From positions 2,498,001 to 2,562,000 of the forward strand of contig NZ_CP021768.1 of assembly GCF_002192255.1 (NCBI RefSeq): a stretch of DNA of 64,000 nt, written 5' to 3'. The notes under the pieces were generated by a model. The model saw only the letters and a program-made list of their open reading frames with translations, searched no databases and was not told the DNA's origin. A program made the translations under genes and the position numbers. This stretch comes from Stenotrophomonas sp. WZN-1. Lineage in GTDB: Bacteria > Pseudomonadota > Gammaproteobacteria > Xanthomonadales > Xanthomonadaceae. Shown here in pieces: positions 40,722-49,110 of the stretch; position 1 is the stretch's first letter; each line of letters starts with the position of its first letter.

Positions 40722-41039
40722 TTACGACCGGGACCGACCCGATCGGCGGTGCCTTCGCCCACGGCGCCGCACTTGCTTGCGAGGCGGCCCGGCATTCATG
40801 CCGGGCCGCAGTGCGATATGCCCGAACATCAGCGCCGCAGCAAAGAGCCCCATCGCCACCAGCATTTCGAATCCGCGATCACCAAAGAGCAGGCGGATGG
40901 AGATCTCCAGCGAGCACAGCCTGCCGCAGCGCAGGCCCTGTTCGTTGAAGCCATGGATGAGCACCAGTACGCCCATCAGCCCGCACAATGCCATCAGGGC
41001 CAGGCTTGCGATGAAGATGAAAGGTCGATGGATGCGCAT
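40722..41039 (-). CDS. Small membrane protein of unknown family
   Basis: The 105-residue protein has membrane segments FIFIASLALMALCGLMGVLV and MLVAMGLFAAALMFGHIAL, and a very basic tail (RKQVRRRGRRHRRSGRSRS). The tail may be partly an over-run of a shorter original gene. No family is recognised. It follows the lipoprotein gene at 41380 by 17 bp and may be co-transcribed with it. Confidence 0.55.
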   Translation of the reverse strand: MRIHRPFIFIASLALMALCGLMGVLVLIHGFNEQGLRCGRLCSLEISIRLLFGDRGFEMLVAMGLFAAALMFGHIALRPGMNAGPPRKQVRRRGRRHRRSGRSRS

Positions 41040-41056
41040 GCGCTCGTCGCGGCCTT

Positions 41057-41380
41057 CTACGGTGACGTCAAGTGCGACGTTGCAAGCACGCGATCAGAAG
41101 CATCCAGCTCCAACGACCAGGCTTCGGTATCCAGGCCCAACCGGTTCTCATACCACCATCGCTGCGTACAGTGACCACTGCATCCACTGCTGGCATAGCG
41201 GGTAAAGGGAACACCGGCGTCCTCCACCACGTCAGGCTGCCCCAGCCCCCGAAGTACTTCGGCCTTGCCCGCCCCGACCGGAACCGAGGCAAGCGCGCGG
41301 GAATGCCACGCCGAGATTGCCGAGCAACCGGCAACATACGCCACGAACAGGCCGGCAAGCCCCCACATCAGTGCCCTCAT
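41057..41380 (-). CDS. Small lipoprotein with a BamE-like hinge
   Basis: The ATG at 41380 gives 107 residues with a lipoprotein signal (LAGLFVAYVAGC). The body has VGAGKAEVLRGLGQPDVVED, a GxxxxxVLxxLGxP turn also seen in SmpA/BamE-type lipoproteins, then WWYENRLGLDTEAWSLELDA. A BamE relation is only suggested. It precedes the small membrane gene by 17 bp. Confidence 0.65.
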   Translation of the reverse strand: MRALMWGLAGLFVAYVAGCSAISAWHSRALASVPVGAGKAEVLRGLGQPDVVEDAGVPFTRYASSGCSGHCTQRWWYENRLGLDTEAWSLELDASDRVLATSHLTSP

Positions 41381-41522
41381 TGACAGATCCCCTCCTGCGC
41401 CACGCGCCCGCGCATCATCCGCGCAGACCTTCTTCAACGTCAAACCGGCCTGTTGCGGCGCCCGGCATCCGTGCTAGCGTGCGCCGACCGATGATTCAGG
41501 ATGAACACAGGAACGCCCGTTG

Positions 41523-41717
41523 ATGGCAGGCAAGAGCCGGAAGGACAGGATCGCGCAGGAGATCGGCCTGTTCGTGCAGCAGTACGCGCGCAAGGCGCAG
41601 CGGCATACCGAACCCAACGACCGGCCGTACGATCGGAAACTGGAAGAGCGGCTCAAGCGCATGCCACCGGAAGAACTGGGTAGGCTGCTTTCTGGAGAAG
41701 AGAACGACGATGACTAG
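41523..41717 (+). CDS. Small charged protein paired with a lipoprotein gene
   Basis: The 64-residue protein (MAGKSRKDRIAQEIGLFVQQ at the start) is helical and highly charged, with ERLKRMPPEELGRLLSGEEN near the end. It overlaps the lipoprotein gene by eight bases, so the two are co-translated. Similar small proteins occur in xanthomonads, but no function is known to me. Confidence 0.7.
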   Translation: MAGKSRKDRIAQEIGLFVQQYARKAQRHTEPNDRPYDRKLEERLKRMPPEELGRLLSGEENDDD

Positions 41718-42156
41718 TCCCGCCGGAATGGCCAGGTGCGCCATCGTCGTGACGTTCTGTAGCGCGCTATGCGCCTGCGGCCTGGTGATGGACAGTTCGT
41801 TCCACACCATGCAGGAGGCAATCGACGCCGACATGGTGAACAAGGGATGGATTCCCGATTGGGTACCCCACGAGGCGACCGACCTGCGCGAGGTGCACGA
41901 CCTCGATTCAAACACCAGCGCGCTGGCGTTCACCAAGCCCCCTGCGATACCACTGCAGCTGCCTGCGGATTGCCAGGCAACCACATTCACCAACAGTGAT
42001 CCTGTTGCGTTCGATCGATCCTGGTGGCCGGGTGAGGAGACGCTCAACGGGTCATACAGGGTCTCTCGCTGCGCGCCAGAATCCGGAAAATCGGTTTTCG
42101 TGGCGGTGAGCAGAAACGAAGACCGCGTGCTTTTCTGGCGGGCCTACCCGCGCTGA
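41710..42156 (+). CDS. Lipoprotein of the LPxWLPxxA family (copy 2)
   Basis: The 148-residue protein has a lipoprotein-like signal (CAIVVTFCSALCACG) and the family motif GWIPDWVPHEATDLREVHDL, then DSNTSALAF and LPADCQAT. Its paralogue lies at 27443-27883 in the Rhs locus. Here the partner is the 64-residue gene upstream and not an Rhs fragment. A secreted NTF2-like gene follows after 38 bp and may be co-transcribed. Confidence 0.75.
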   Translation: MTSPAGMARCAIVVTFCSALCACGLVMDSSFHTMQEAIDADMVNKGWIPDWVPHEATDLREVHDLDSNTSALAFTKPPAIPLQLPADCQATTFTNSDPVAFDRSWWPGEETLNGSYRVSRCAPESGKSVFVAVSRNEDRVLFWRAYPR

Positions 42157-42194
42157 TGCGCTTGCGCAGCCATTCTTCCCATCAGGATTCACCG

Positions 42195-42722
42195 ATGTCC
42201 ATCGCGCATGCACGTTTTGCCACCGTTGCCTTCTGCCTTTGCGCCTGCCTGCCGGCCTACGCCGCGCAGAACGCACCCGCCGACGTCAAGGCGATCGAAC
42301 AGGTGGTCGAATCCTTCCGCACCTCGCTGATCAACAGGGACAAGCCGACCTACATGGGCCTGTTCTTCTCCGACAAACCGGAAGACATCGGCTGGCAGTA
42401 CGTCTCCGAGGATGTACGCCTGCAGGACATCCGCAAGGCCAAGCCCGATGCGATCAAGGCACGGCGGATTCCCGCCAACAACTTCATTGCATTGATCGAC
42501 GGGGCGGTGGCCTCGCCGAAACCGAAGAAGGAGACATTCTCCAACACGGAGATCGAGACGGATGGCGATGTGGCCTCGGTGTCGTTCGACTACAGCTTCC
42601 ACGACGATGGAGTGAAGACCAACTGGGGCAAGGAGATGTGGCAGCTGATCCGCACCGAACAGGGCTGGAAGATATTCTCGGTGATCTATTCGATCCGCGA
42701 TTCACGCAGCCCGGCCGAATGA
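42195..42722 (+). CDS. Secreted NTF2/SnoaL-like protein
   Basis: ATG at 42195 gives 175 residues with a signal peptide (VAFCLCACLPAYAAQ). The mature part has an NTF2-like pattern: DVKAIEQVVESFRTSLINRD (helix), then MGLFF, VASVSFDYSFHDDGVKTNWG and MWQLIRTEQGWKIFSVIYSI as the closing strands. It probably binds a small ligand or acts as a scaffold in the periplasm. No catalytic residues can be assigned. Confidence 0.78.
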   Translation: MSIAHARFATVAFCLCACLPAYAAQNAPADVKAIEQVVESFRTSLINRDKPTYMGLFFSDKPEDIGWQYVSEDVRLQDIRKAKPDAIKARRIPANNFIALIDGAVASPKPKKETFSNTEIETDGDVASVSFDYSFHDDGVKTNWGKEMWQLIRTEQGWKIFSVIYSIRDSRSPAE

Positions 42723-42772
42723 GTGATCTGTCAGACTGAAGCCCACCGTTTACCCACGCCAGCCAGACCCCG

Positions 42773-43399
42773 ATGACCCGGATTGCCGATCTCAACGCCG
42801 ACCAGCTCGCCCACCACGCGCTCAACATCTTCATCGCCCAGGGCCGCCATGTGGAAGGTGCGCGCGTGATCTACCGGGCGTTGCAACTGGACCCAGACCA
42901 TCCCGGCGCCCTGCGCTGCCTGAGCGATTTCCTGGCCCACGAAGGCACCGAACCGTTCGCAGCGGCCACGCTGGAGCACGCCCTGTCCGGTGCCGTTCCA
43001 CTGAATGACGATGCGCGCCGGATGCTGGATGACCTGCGCTTCCTCGACATCTGGTCCTGGGGGTTTTCGCGGCACGTCTCCGGCGAAGCCAACCTCAGCG
43101 GCGACGCCTTCCAGCAGCGTGACGACTTCGTCTTCGATGGCCTGGCCTATGCGGCCTTCCTCAACACGGTCACCGAGCCGGCCGGTTCATTGCAGGGTGC
43201 CTTCCAGGCGGCCGTCCGCATCTGCGGGCTGATGTCCGGCCTGCTGCGCCATGCGGAGAAGGACAATCCGGCGTTCGATGACGTGCTGCGATCCTCCGCC
43301 TTCGTCGAGACCGAGGCGTACCCGGCATGGCTGGCCTCGCCGACGGATGATCTGGATGCCCTCGACCAGGCCATCCAGGCGCAGCGCCAGGCCGGCTGA
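42773..43399 (+). CDS. TPR-like hypothetical protein
   Basis: The 208-residue protein has helical repeats at its N terminus (HALNIFIAQGRHVEGARVIY, RALQLDPDHPGALRCLSDFL) that resemble tetratricopeptide units, then a second half of unknown fold (FDGLAYAAFLNTVTEPAGSL). It is acidic and soluble. No neighbour hints at a role. A 9-bp hairpin follows the stop. Confidence 0.72.
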   Translation: MTRIADLNADQLAHHALNIFIAQGRHVEGARVIYRALQLDPDHPGALRCLSDFLAHEGTEPFAAATLEHALSGAVPLNDDARRMLDDLRFLDIWSWGFSRHVSGEANLSGDAFQQRDDFVFDGLAYAAFLNTVTEPAGSLQGAFQAAVRICGLMSGLLRHAEKDNPAFDDVLRSSAFVETEAYPAWLASPTDDLDALDQAIQAQRQAG

Positions 43400-43410
43400 A
43401 GGAAAATCCA

Positions 43411-43440
43411 ACGGGCGTCCGACGCTTTCCCGACGCCCGT
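43411..43440 (+). terminator. Hairpin after the TPR-like gene
   Basis: ACGGGCGTC (43411-43419) pairs perfectly with GACGCCCGT (43432-43440) across a 12-nt loop, 12 bp after the stop. There is no T-run, so it is a terminator-like hairpin and not a classic intrinsic terminator. Confidence 0.55.
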
Positions 43441-43481
43441 CTGCACATCCTGTCGTGAGGTCAATTCATGGCAGGACCGGC

Positions 43482-43874
43482 ATGCAGCCACCTCACCCCA
43501 GGGACAGCGGCAAGTACCCGCACGGCAAGACCGGGATACACCGCATCTTCCATACGCTGATCCATTCGCGCGATGGCTTCATCGCCACCTTCCGTGGCGA
43601 AGCGGCCTTCCGGCAGCTGTTGCTGCTGCATGCGCTGCTGATCGCCACCGCCTTCCTGCTGGACATCAGCCGGGTCGAACGTGCTGTGGTGCTGGCGGTC
43701 TGCTTCATCAGCCTGCTGGTGGAGCTGCTCAACTCGGCCATCGAAGCGGTGGTCGACCGCATCTCGCTTGACCACCACCCACTGTCCAAGAACGCCAAGG
43801 ACATGGGCAGCGCCGCACAGACCACCGCACTGCTGATGGTCGGCACGGTGTGGGGCGTGATCCTGCTGGGCTAG
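43482..43874 (+). CDS. dgkA: Diacylglycerol kinase (prokaryotic DgkA)
   Basis: ATG at 43482 gives 130 residues with DgkA motifs: RDGFIATFRGEAAFRQLLLL, LLVELLNSAIEAVVDRISLD (active-site ELLNSAIE) and HPLSKNAKDMGSAAQ. Three membrane helices follow the usual plan. It phosphorylates diacylglycerol at the inner membrane, recycling lipid from membrane-derived oligosaccharide synthesis. A SMAG palindrome follows. Confidence 0.95.
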   Translation: MQPPHPRDSGKYPHGKTGIHRIFHTLIHSRDGFIATFRGEAAFRQLLLLHALLIATAFLLDISRVERAVVLAVCFISLLVELLNSAIEAVVDRISLDHHPLSKNAKDMGSAAQTTALLMVGTVWGVILLG

Positions 43875-43888
43875 GTCGCGCCTGAGCC

Positions 43889-43910
43889 GCCGGGCATGAC
43901 CCGGCGCTAC
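43889..43910 (-). repeat. SMAG-type REP palindrome
   Basis: GCCGGGCATGACCCGGC plus GCTAC, GTAG on the minus strand, lies between the convergent ends of dgkA and the M14 peptidase gene. One base breaks the palindrome. Confidence 0.82.
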
Positions 43911-44845
43911 GCTGTGCCGATGCGTTGCTGCGCCGCGAGGGCGAAATCCAGGCCCGCGCACACCGCCGCCACCTGGGCGTCGTTGCATTCCTGCGGGTTG
44001 GTGCGCGGGCTGTCCGGGTAGACCTCGGTGGTGGTGGCAAAGCGCGCGTCGGTGAAGCCGGCGCAGGCGCCGATCGAGCGCGATTCGCCCCAGACCACGC
44101 CCGGCGACTGCAGCGGCAGGCCGACCAGGTTGCCCTCGGCGTCGGCCGGGGCGATGTGGGTGACCGGGGCAACGGCGGTGATCAATGCCTTCTGGAATTC
44201 CGCCTGCGGATCTTCGCTGTTGCCGATCACGTAGAACCCATCCGGAATGGTGTCGCGCTCGAACGGCTTGCCGTCGCGGGCGCAGCGCGCCGGATCGAAC
44301 TCGTGCAGGTCGCTGTCGGTGGTCTCGTGCAGGTCCAGGTGCACCAGCAGGTTCGGCTTGCGCACGGCCACCCAGCGCATCAGCGCGGCGGCTTCCTCGA
44401 TCTGGCCGCCGTCACGGAAGCTGCGGTTCGGGTCGATGGCATCCGGGTTCCAGCGCTGGATGCGCTCGTAGCCCCACGGGCTGACACACGGCGCAACGAT
44501 CAGGTTCAACCGGCCCAGGTAACGCTCGGCCTGCTGTTCCAGGAACTGCAGGGCGCCATGCACGCCGCTGGTCTCGTAGCCATGCACGCCGCCGGTGATC
44601 AGCGCGGTCGGCAGCGCCGGGTTCCAGTCGTGGTTAACCACGGCGAACAGCGGGTAATGGTCCGGCGCATAGTCCAGTTGGCCGTACTGGATCACATCGA
44701 AGCTGTCGTCCAGGCGTTCAAGCGCGGTCACTACATCGTCGTGGTAGCTGCGCTGGCGCTGCTGGCGGGCCCGCCACTGTGCGCGTTCCGCGTCGCCCCA
44801 GGGCTGTCCGGGGGTGCCGATCGGGTAGAACTGCGCAACAGTCAT
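43907..44845 (-). CDS. M14-family metallocarboxypeptidase
   Basis: The 312-residue protein has the zinc motif HxxE in GGVHGYETSGVHG (H88, E91) and the third-ligand region VHLDLHETTDSDLHEFDP. Substrate-fixing arginine is in NPDAIDPNRSFRDGG. It should remove C-terminal residues from peptides, or deacylate small molecules as AstE-like relatives do. No signal peptide is seen, so it is cytoplasmic. It is divergent from the DUF3348 operon. Confidence 0.88.
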   Translation of the reverse strand: MTVAQFYPIGTPGQPWGDAERAQWRARQQRQRSYHDDVVTALERLDDSFDVIQYGQLDYAPDHYPLFAVVNHDWNPALPTALITGGVHGYETSGVHGALQFLEQQAERYLGRLNLIVAPCVSPWGYERIQRWNPDAIDPNRSFRDGGQIEEAAALMRWVAVRKPNLLVHLDLHETTDSDLHEFDPARCARDGKPFERDTIPDGFYVIGNSEDPQAEFQKALITAVAPVTHIAPADAEGNLVGLPLQSPGVVWGESRSIGACAGFTDARFATTTEVYPDSPRTNPQECNDAQVAAVCAGLDFALAAQQRIGTA

Positions 44846-44990
44846 TGGGTACTCCAGGGGTCGAACGGATGGGTGCAGCCAGACATTCTAAGCCCTGTCG
44901 CGCCTGCGGGTGCCCTCCCCCGGGCCCCGCCTTCATCCAGGCCGGGTCATCTGGTTGTAAAATCAACGGTTTTTGGCCCCTCACCCCTTG

Positions 44991-45644
44991 ATGGCGAAAG
45001 CAGCGCAGCCGGTCCTGGGTGGACCGGAATTCCTCCGCCTGCTCGCCCGTCTCAGCGACGGCGCGATGCCGGCCAGCAGTCCCGCCCTGACCGATCGCCT
45101 CGGCCAGTGGGTGGACTGGAGCCGTGCCGTGGCCCTGTCCGGGGCGCTCGGCGGACGCCTGCCCGAGCCGGGTGAGGCCACCGAAGCGGCCGGGGATGTG
45201 CTGGACGACTGCGCCCAGGCCCATGCCAGCCTGCTGGCCTCGATCAGCGAGGATGCCGAGGCCGAGCGCCTGCTGGACCTGGCCGAAGCCGCCGCCGCAC
45301 CCAATTTCGCCTCGCTGCGCCAGCGCTACCGGGTGCTGCAGCAGGCCATCCAGACCGCCACCGGGCGCCTGCGCGGCCGCCTGCGCGACCAGCTGGTGCA
45401 GGTTTCACCCGAGCTGGCGCGGCTGGCCGAGGTCGACGCGGTGATGGAACAGACCCTCACCCCGCGCGAGCACAGCCTGCTGGCCACTGCGCCGGCGGTG
45501 CTCGGCGCCCGTTTTGAACGCGTGCACGGCCAGCCCGGCTGGCGCGCGGCCTTCCGCCATGACATGCGCACCCTGCTGCTTGCCGAGCTGCATCTGCGCT
45601 TCCACCCGATCGAAGGGCTGCAAGACGCCCTGCGCTCCCACTGA
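44991..45644 (+). CDS. DUF3348 protein, first gene of a stator-like operon
   Basis: ATG at 44991 gives 217 residues, all helical and soluble: GPEFLRLLARLSDGAMPASS at the N terminus, a middle RQRYRVLQQAIQTATGRLRG, and RFERVHGQPGWRAAFRHDMR near the end. This matches proteins listed as DUF3348, which are found beside DUF802, OmpA-like and DUF2894 genes. The gene lies 10 bp before the channel gene. It may be a cytoplasmic regulator or effector of the channel; nothing is known from sequence. TTGTAAAAT 30 bp upstream could be part of the promoter. Confidence 0.82.
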   Translation: MAKAAQPVLGGPEFLRLLARLSDGAMPASSPALTDRLGQWVDWSRAVALSGALGGRLPEPGEATEAAGDVLDDCAQAHASLLASISEDAEAERLLDLAEAAAAPNFASLRQRYRVLQQAIQTATGRLRGRLRDQLVQVSPELARLAEVDAVMEQTLTPREHSLLATAPAVLGARFERVHGQPGWRAAFRHDMRTLLLAELHLRFHPIEGLQDALRSH

Positions 45645-45654
45645 CCGGAACACC

Positions 45655-47919
45655 ATGTCCAGAACTGCTTTCCATGTCGTTGTTTTCCTTGTCGGCCTGC
45701 TGGCCGTGTGCTGGATCGGCATTGGCTACGTTTCGGTGCATCCGCTGGGTGCAGCGGTGGCGGCGATCATCGCGGCCTGCTACATCGCCGGCGGCGTGGA
45801 GCTGTACCGCTACCGCCAGGCCAGCAACGGCCTGCGCACTGCACTGAGCGACCTGTCCAGCGCGAAGGAAAGCCTTGCCGCCTGGCTGGAGCGCGTGCCG
45901 ATGGGCCTGCGCAACGCCGTGCGCCTGCGCGTGGAAGGCGAGCGCATCGCCCTGCCCGCGCCGGTGCTGACCCCGTATCTGGTCGGCCTGCTGGTACTGC
46001 TGGGCATGCTCGGCACCCTGCTGGGCATGATGGACACCCTGCGTGGCACCGGCCTGGCCCTGCAGAGCGCGACCGACATGGCCGCCATCCGCGGCTCGCT
46101 GGCGTCGCCGGTCCAAGGCCTGGCCGTGGCATTCGGCACCTCGATCGCCGGTGTGGCCAGCTCGGCCATGCTCGGCCTGCTGGCAGCGCTGCTGCGCCGT
46201 GACCGCCTGCAGGCCGTACAGCAGCTGGACCGCGCCATTGCCGGCGACCTGCATCCGTACTCGCAGGCCTGGCAGCGCGCCGAATCGCTGCGCCTGCTGC
46301 AGGCACAGTCCGCCGCACTGCCGGCGCTGGTCGACCGCCTGCAGGCGATGACCAGCACCTTTGAGCAGCACAGTGCGGCCGCCAATGAGCGCCTGCTGGC
46401 CGGCCAGGCCGAGTTCCTGACCCAGAGCCAGGCGCTGCAGGAACGCCTGGCCGTCTCGCTGCAGCAGTCGCTGCGCGAAGGTGCCGAGGCCAGCGCCGCT
46501 GCCATCGGTGGCGCGCTGCAGCCAATGGCCGAAACCACCCTCGCCGGCCTGGCTCGTCACGGCGAAGCACTGCACGCCCGTGTCGAGCAGGCGGTGCAGC
46601 AGCAGTTGTCGGGCCTGAGCGACGGTTTCGAGCGCAGCCGCGTCGCCACCGAAGCCAGCTGGACCAAGGTGGTGAGCGAGCAGACCCAAGCGCAACAGGC
46701 GCTGGTGAGTGATCTGCGCCAGCACCTGCAGGCCTTCAGCGATGGCCAGGGCACGCATGCCGAAGCACTGGTCGCGCGCATCGGCGAGCGCCTGCAGGCC
46801 GATGCCAGCGGCAATGCCGAGGCCTGGCGCGCCGCCGCCGAACAGCAGCAGGCACTGAACAGCGCGCTGGTCGAACGCCAGCAGCAGGCGTTGCTGGCCG
46901 CCAGCGAGCATCTGGATGCGCGTGCGCAGGCGCTGCTGCAGGCACTGGAACAACACCACAGCGCCAGCCAGGCGCTGCTGCAGGATCACGAACTGCAGCG
47001 TTCGCAGGATTGGCAGGCCGCGCAGGCCGCCACCGCGACCGCGCACGCCGAACTGCAGGCCAGCCTGGACAGCCGCGAGCAGCAGCGCCAGGCGCGCTGG
47101 GATGCGGTCAGTGCCGAACTGCAGCAGGCCCACGCCGCGCTGCAGGCCCAGCTGCAGGCCAGCGATGAGCAGCGCCTGCAGCGCTGGAGCGATGCCCTGC
47201 AGCACGTTTCCACCGATCTGGCCGAGCGCCTGCAGGCCAACGGCGAACGCCTGGCCGCGCAGCAGCAGCAGGTCTGCGACACGCTGGCGGCCACCGCACA
47301 GCAGATCGGCGAGAACGGTCGCGCGCAGGCCAGCGCCACGCTGGCCGAAGTGTCCACCCTGCTGCAGACCGCGGCGGCGGCACCGAAAGCTGCTGCTGAC
47401 GTCATCAACGAGCTGCGCAGCACGCTGTCCGAAAGCCTGGTGCGCGACAACGCGATGCTGGAAGAGCGCGGCCGCCTGCTGGCCACCGTGCAGACCCTGC
47501 TGGATGCGATCAACCACGCTTCGCACGAGCAGCGCACCGCGGTGGACGCGCTGGTCGGCGGTTCGGCCGAGCTGCTGGAACGCGTCGGCAACCGCTTCAC
47601 CGACCATATCGCCGCCGAGACCGGCAAGCTGGATGGCATTGCCGCAGCGCTCAGCGGCAGCGCCGGCGACGTTGGCCAGCTGGCCGGCGCCTTCGGTGAG
47701 GCGGTCGCGCATTTCGGCAGCGCCTCCACCGAGCTGTCCGGCCGCCTGGAACAGATCGGCGGCGCACTGGATGCCTCGCTGGCCCGCAGCGACGAGCAGC
47801 TGGCCTACTACGTGGCGCAGGCGCGCGAGGTGGTCGACCTCAGCCTGCTGTCGCAGAAGCAGGTGATGGAAGAACTGCAGCAGCTGGCCGCGCGCCGCGG
47901 CAAGGCCGGCAGCGCATGA
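45655..47919 (+). CDS. MotA/ExbB-like channel protein with long coiled-coil tail (DUF802)
   Basis: The 754-residue protein has four membrane segments at about 6-24, 31-49, 107-126 and 153-180, the MotA/ExbB plan. Signature stretches are LVLLGMLGTLLGMMDTLRG and GLAVAFGTSIAGVASSAMLG in the last two. The rest, about 185-754, is a Gln/Ala/Glu-rich coiled coil reaching into the cytoplasm, with DUF802-type repeats near the end. This is the shape of ZorA in Zorya phage defence. It would form a pentamer around two copies of the next protein. It overlaps that gene by four bases. Confidence 0.85.
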   Translation: MSRTAFHVVVFLVGLLAVCWIGIGYVSVHPLGAAVAAIIAACYIAGGVELYRYRQASNGLRTALSDLSSAKESLAAWLERVPMGLRNAVRLRVEGERIALPAPVLTPYLVGLLVLLGMLGTLLGMMDTLRGTGLALQSATDMAAIRGSLASPVQGLAVAFGTSIAGVASSAMLGLLAALLRRDRLQAVQQLDRAIAGDLHPYSQAWQRAESLRLLQAQSAALPALVDRLQAMTSTFEQHSAAANERLLAGQAEFLTQSQALQERLAVSLQQSLREGAEASAAAIGGALQPMAETTLAGLARHGEALHARVEQAVQQQLSGLSDGFERSRVATEASWTKVVSEQTQAQQALVSDLRQHLQAFSDGQGTHAEALVARIGERLQADASGNAEAWRAAAEQQQALNSALVERQQQALLAASEHLDARAQALLQALEQHHSASQALLQDHELQRSQDWQAAQAATATAHAELQASLDSREQQRQARWDAVSAELQQAHAALQAQLQASDEQRLQRWSDALQHVSTDLAERLQANGERLAAQQQQVCDTLAATAQQIGENGRAQASATLAEVSTLLQTAAAAPKAAADVINELRSTLSESLVRDNAMLEERGRLLATVQTLLDAINHASHEQRTAVDALVGGSAELLERVGNRFTDHIAAETGKLDGIAAALSGSAGDVGQLAGAFGEAVAHFGSASTELSGRLEQIGGALDASLARSDEQLAYYVAQAREVVDLSLLSQKQVMEELQQLAARRGKAGSA

Positions 47920-48554
47920 GCGACGAGCTGGAGGTCGACGGCGGTTCGCACGCCCCGATCTGGGCCGCCTTCGGCGACCTGATGTCGGTGCTGCTGGGCG
48001 CGTTCGTGCTGATACTGGTCGGTGTGGTCGCCGTGCAGCTGGAGCTGTCGCAGCGGCTGGACCAGGAAATGAAGCAGCGCCAGGCCGAAGCCAAGCGCCT
48101 GCAGACCCTGGAACAGGCGCTGGCCGGCCCATTGGCCGCCGGTCGCGTGACCCTGGTCGATGGCCGCATCGGCATCAGTGGCAGCGTGTTGTTCGCGCTG
48201 AACTCCGACCAGCTGCAGCCGGAAGGCCAGGAGCTGCTGCGCAGCCTGGCCACACCACTGGCCGCCTACCTGGGCACGCGCGAAGAGATCCTGATGGTCA
48301 GCGGCTTCACCGATGACGCGCCGGTGCGCGAAGGCAACCGCCGCTTCGCCGACAACTGGGAGTTGTCCGCGCAGCGATCGCTGACCGTGACCCGCACGTT
48401 GATCGCCGATGGCGTACCGGCCGATGCGGTATTCGCCGCCGCGTTCGGCAGCGAGCAGCCGGTCAGCTCCAATGCCAGCGAAGACGGCCGCGCACGCAAT
48501 CGCCGCGTGGAAATCGCGCCGATTCCCAAGCCCAATGTCCCGGATGCCAAGTAA
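47916..48554 (+). CDS. MotB/OmpA-like stator partner
   Basis: The 212-residue protein has one membrane segment (AAFGDLMSVLLGAFVLILVG), with Asp21 in FGDLM placed like the proton-binding aspartate of MotB and ZorB. A peptidoglycan-binding OmpA domain follows: MVSGFTDDAPVREGNRRFAD, NWELSAQRSLTVTRTL and GRARNRRVEIAP. It should tether the complex to the cell wall and form the ion path with the channel protein. It overlaps both neighbours (ATGA with the channel gene, 11 bases with DUF2894). Confidence 0.9.
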   Translation: MSDELEVDGGSHAPIWAAFGDLMSVLLGAFVLILVGVVAVQLELSQRLDQEMKQRQAEAKRLQTLEQALAGPLAAGRVTLVDGRIGISGSVLFALNSDQLQPEGQELLRSLATPLAAYLGTREEILMVSGFTDDAPVREGNRRFADNWELSAQRSLTVTRTLIADGVPADAVFAAAFGSEQPVSSNASEDGRARNRRVEIAPIPKPNVPDAK

Positions 48555-48921
48555 GCCGCCCGCACTCGAAGGCCTGCGCGCACTCGTGCGCGACCTTGAT
48601 GCGGGGTCGCGCTCGCTGCCGCACTATCCCCAAGTGCCGATGCTGCAGCAGGTGCAGCGCGAGTGGTCGGAACTGCGCAGCGAACTGCAGGTACGCCGTT
48701 CGCTGCGCACCGAGCCCCCCGCCGACGGCGGCCCGCTGAATTCGGCGGTGCTGGTGCAGCGGATGCTGGACACCATGCAGGCCACCAGCCCCGGTTACCT
48801 GCGCCACTTCATCGACTATGTGGACACTCTGTCCTGGCTGCAGGCGCTGCAGGATGGTGCGGCCAGCGGCGGTGATACCGCGAAGCCGAAGCGCACGCGC
48901 AAGCCGCGCAACGCTGGGTAA
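48544..48921 (+). CDS. DUF2894 protein, last gene of the stator-like operon
   Basis: ATG at 48544 gives 125 residues: LEGLRALVRDLDAGSRSLPH, then LQQVQREWSELRSELQVRRS and TSPGYLRHFIDYVDTLSWLQ, with a basic tail (KPKRTRKPRNAG). It matches DUF2894 proteins that follow such OmpA-like genes. Soluble and helical, it may be an accessory factor of the motor. It overlaps the preceding gene by 11 bases. Confidence 0.8.
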   Translation: MPSKPPALEGLRALVRDLDAGSRSLPHYPQVPMLQQVQREWSELRSELQVRRSLRTEPPADGGPLNSAVLVQRMLDTMQATSPGYLRHFIDYVDTLSWLQALQDGAASGGDTAKPKRTRKPRNAG

Positions 48922-48928
48922 GCATTTG

Positions 48929-49075
48929 GTAGCTGCCAGCCTCGGTTGGCGCTCCTTCACCACGATGCTGCGCATGCCAACCAAGGTTGGCGTCTACCGT
49001 GACCCTGAAGCGTTTGTAGAGCCGAGCCCATGCTCGGCTGAGGCAGAAAGCAGCCGAGCATGGGCTCGGCTCTAC
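48929..49075. repeat. Cluster of four SMAG-type palindromes in two families
   Basis: GTAGCTGCCAGCCTCGGTTG and on (48929-48950) faces GCCAACCAAGGTTGGCGTCT plus AC (48976-48997). GTAGAGCCGAGCCCATGCTC and on (49016-49039) faces its near-perfect complement at 49052-49075. Each pair can form a long hairpin. They sit between the convergent ends of the stator operon and entA. Confidence 0.88.
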
Positions 49076-49110
49076 AACCCCCGATCCATTTCATCGCAGA
49101 TGGGGTGCTA

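Noticed and set aside
44991..48921. Calling the stator-like operon a true Zorya defence system
   Set aside because: ZorC and the helicase or nuclease effectors are absent and no defence genes are adjacent, so only the stator resemblance is claimed.
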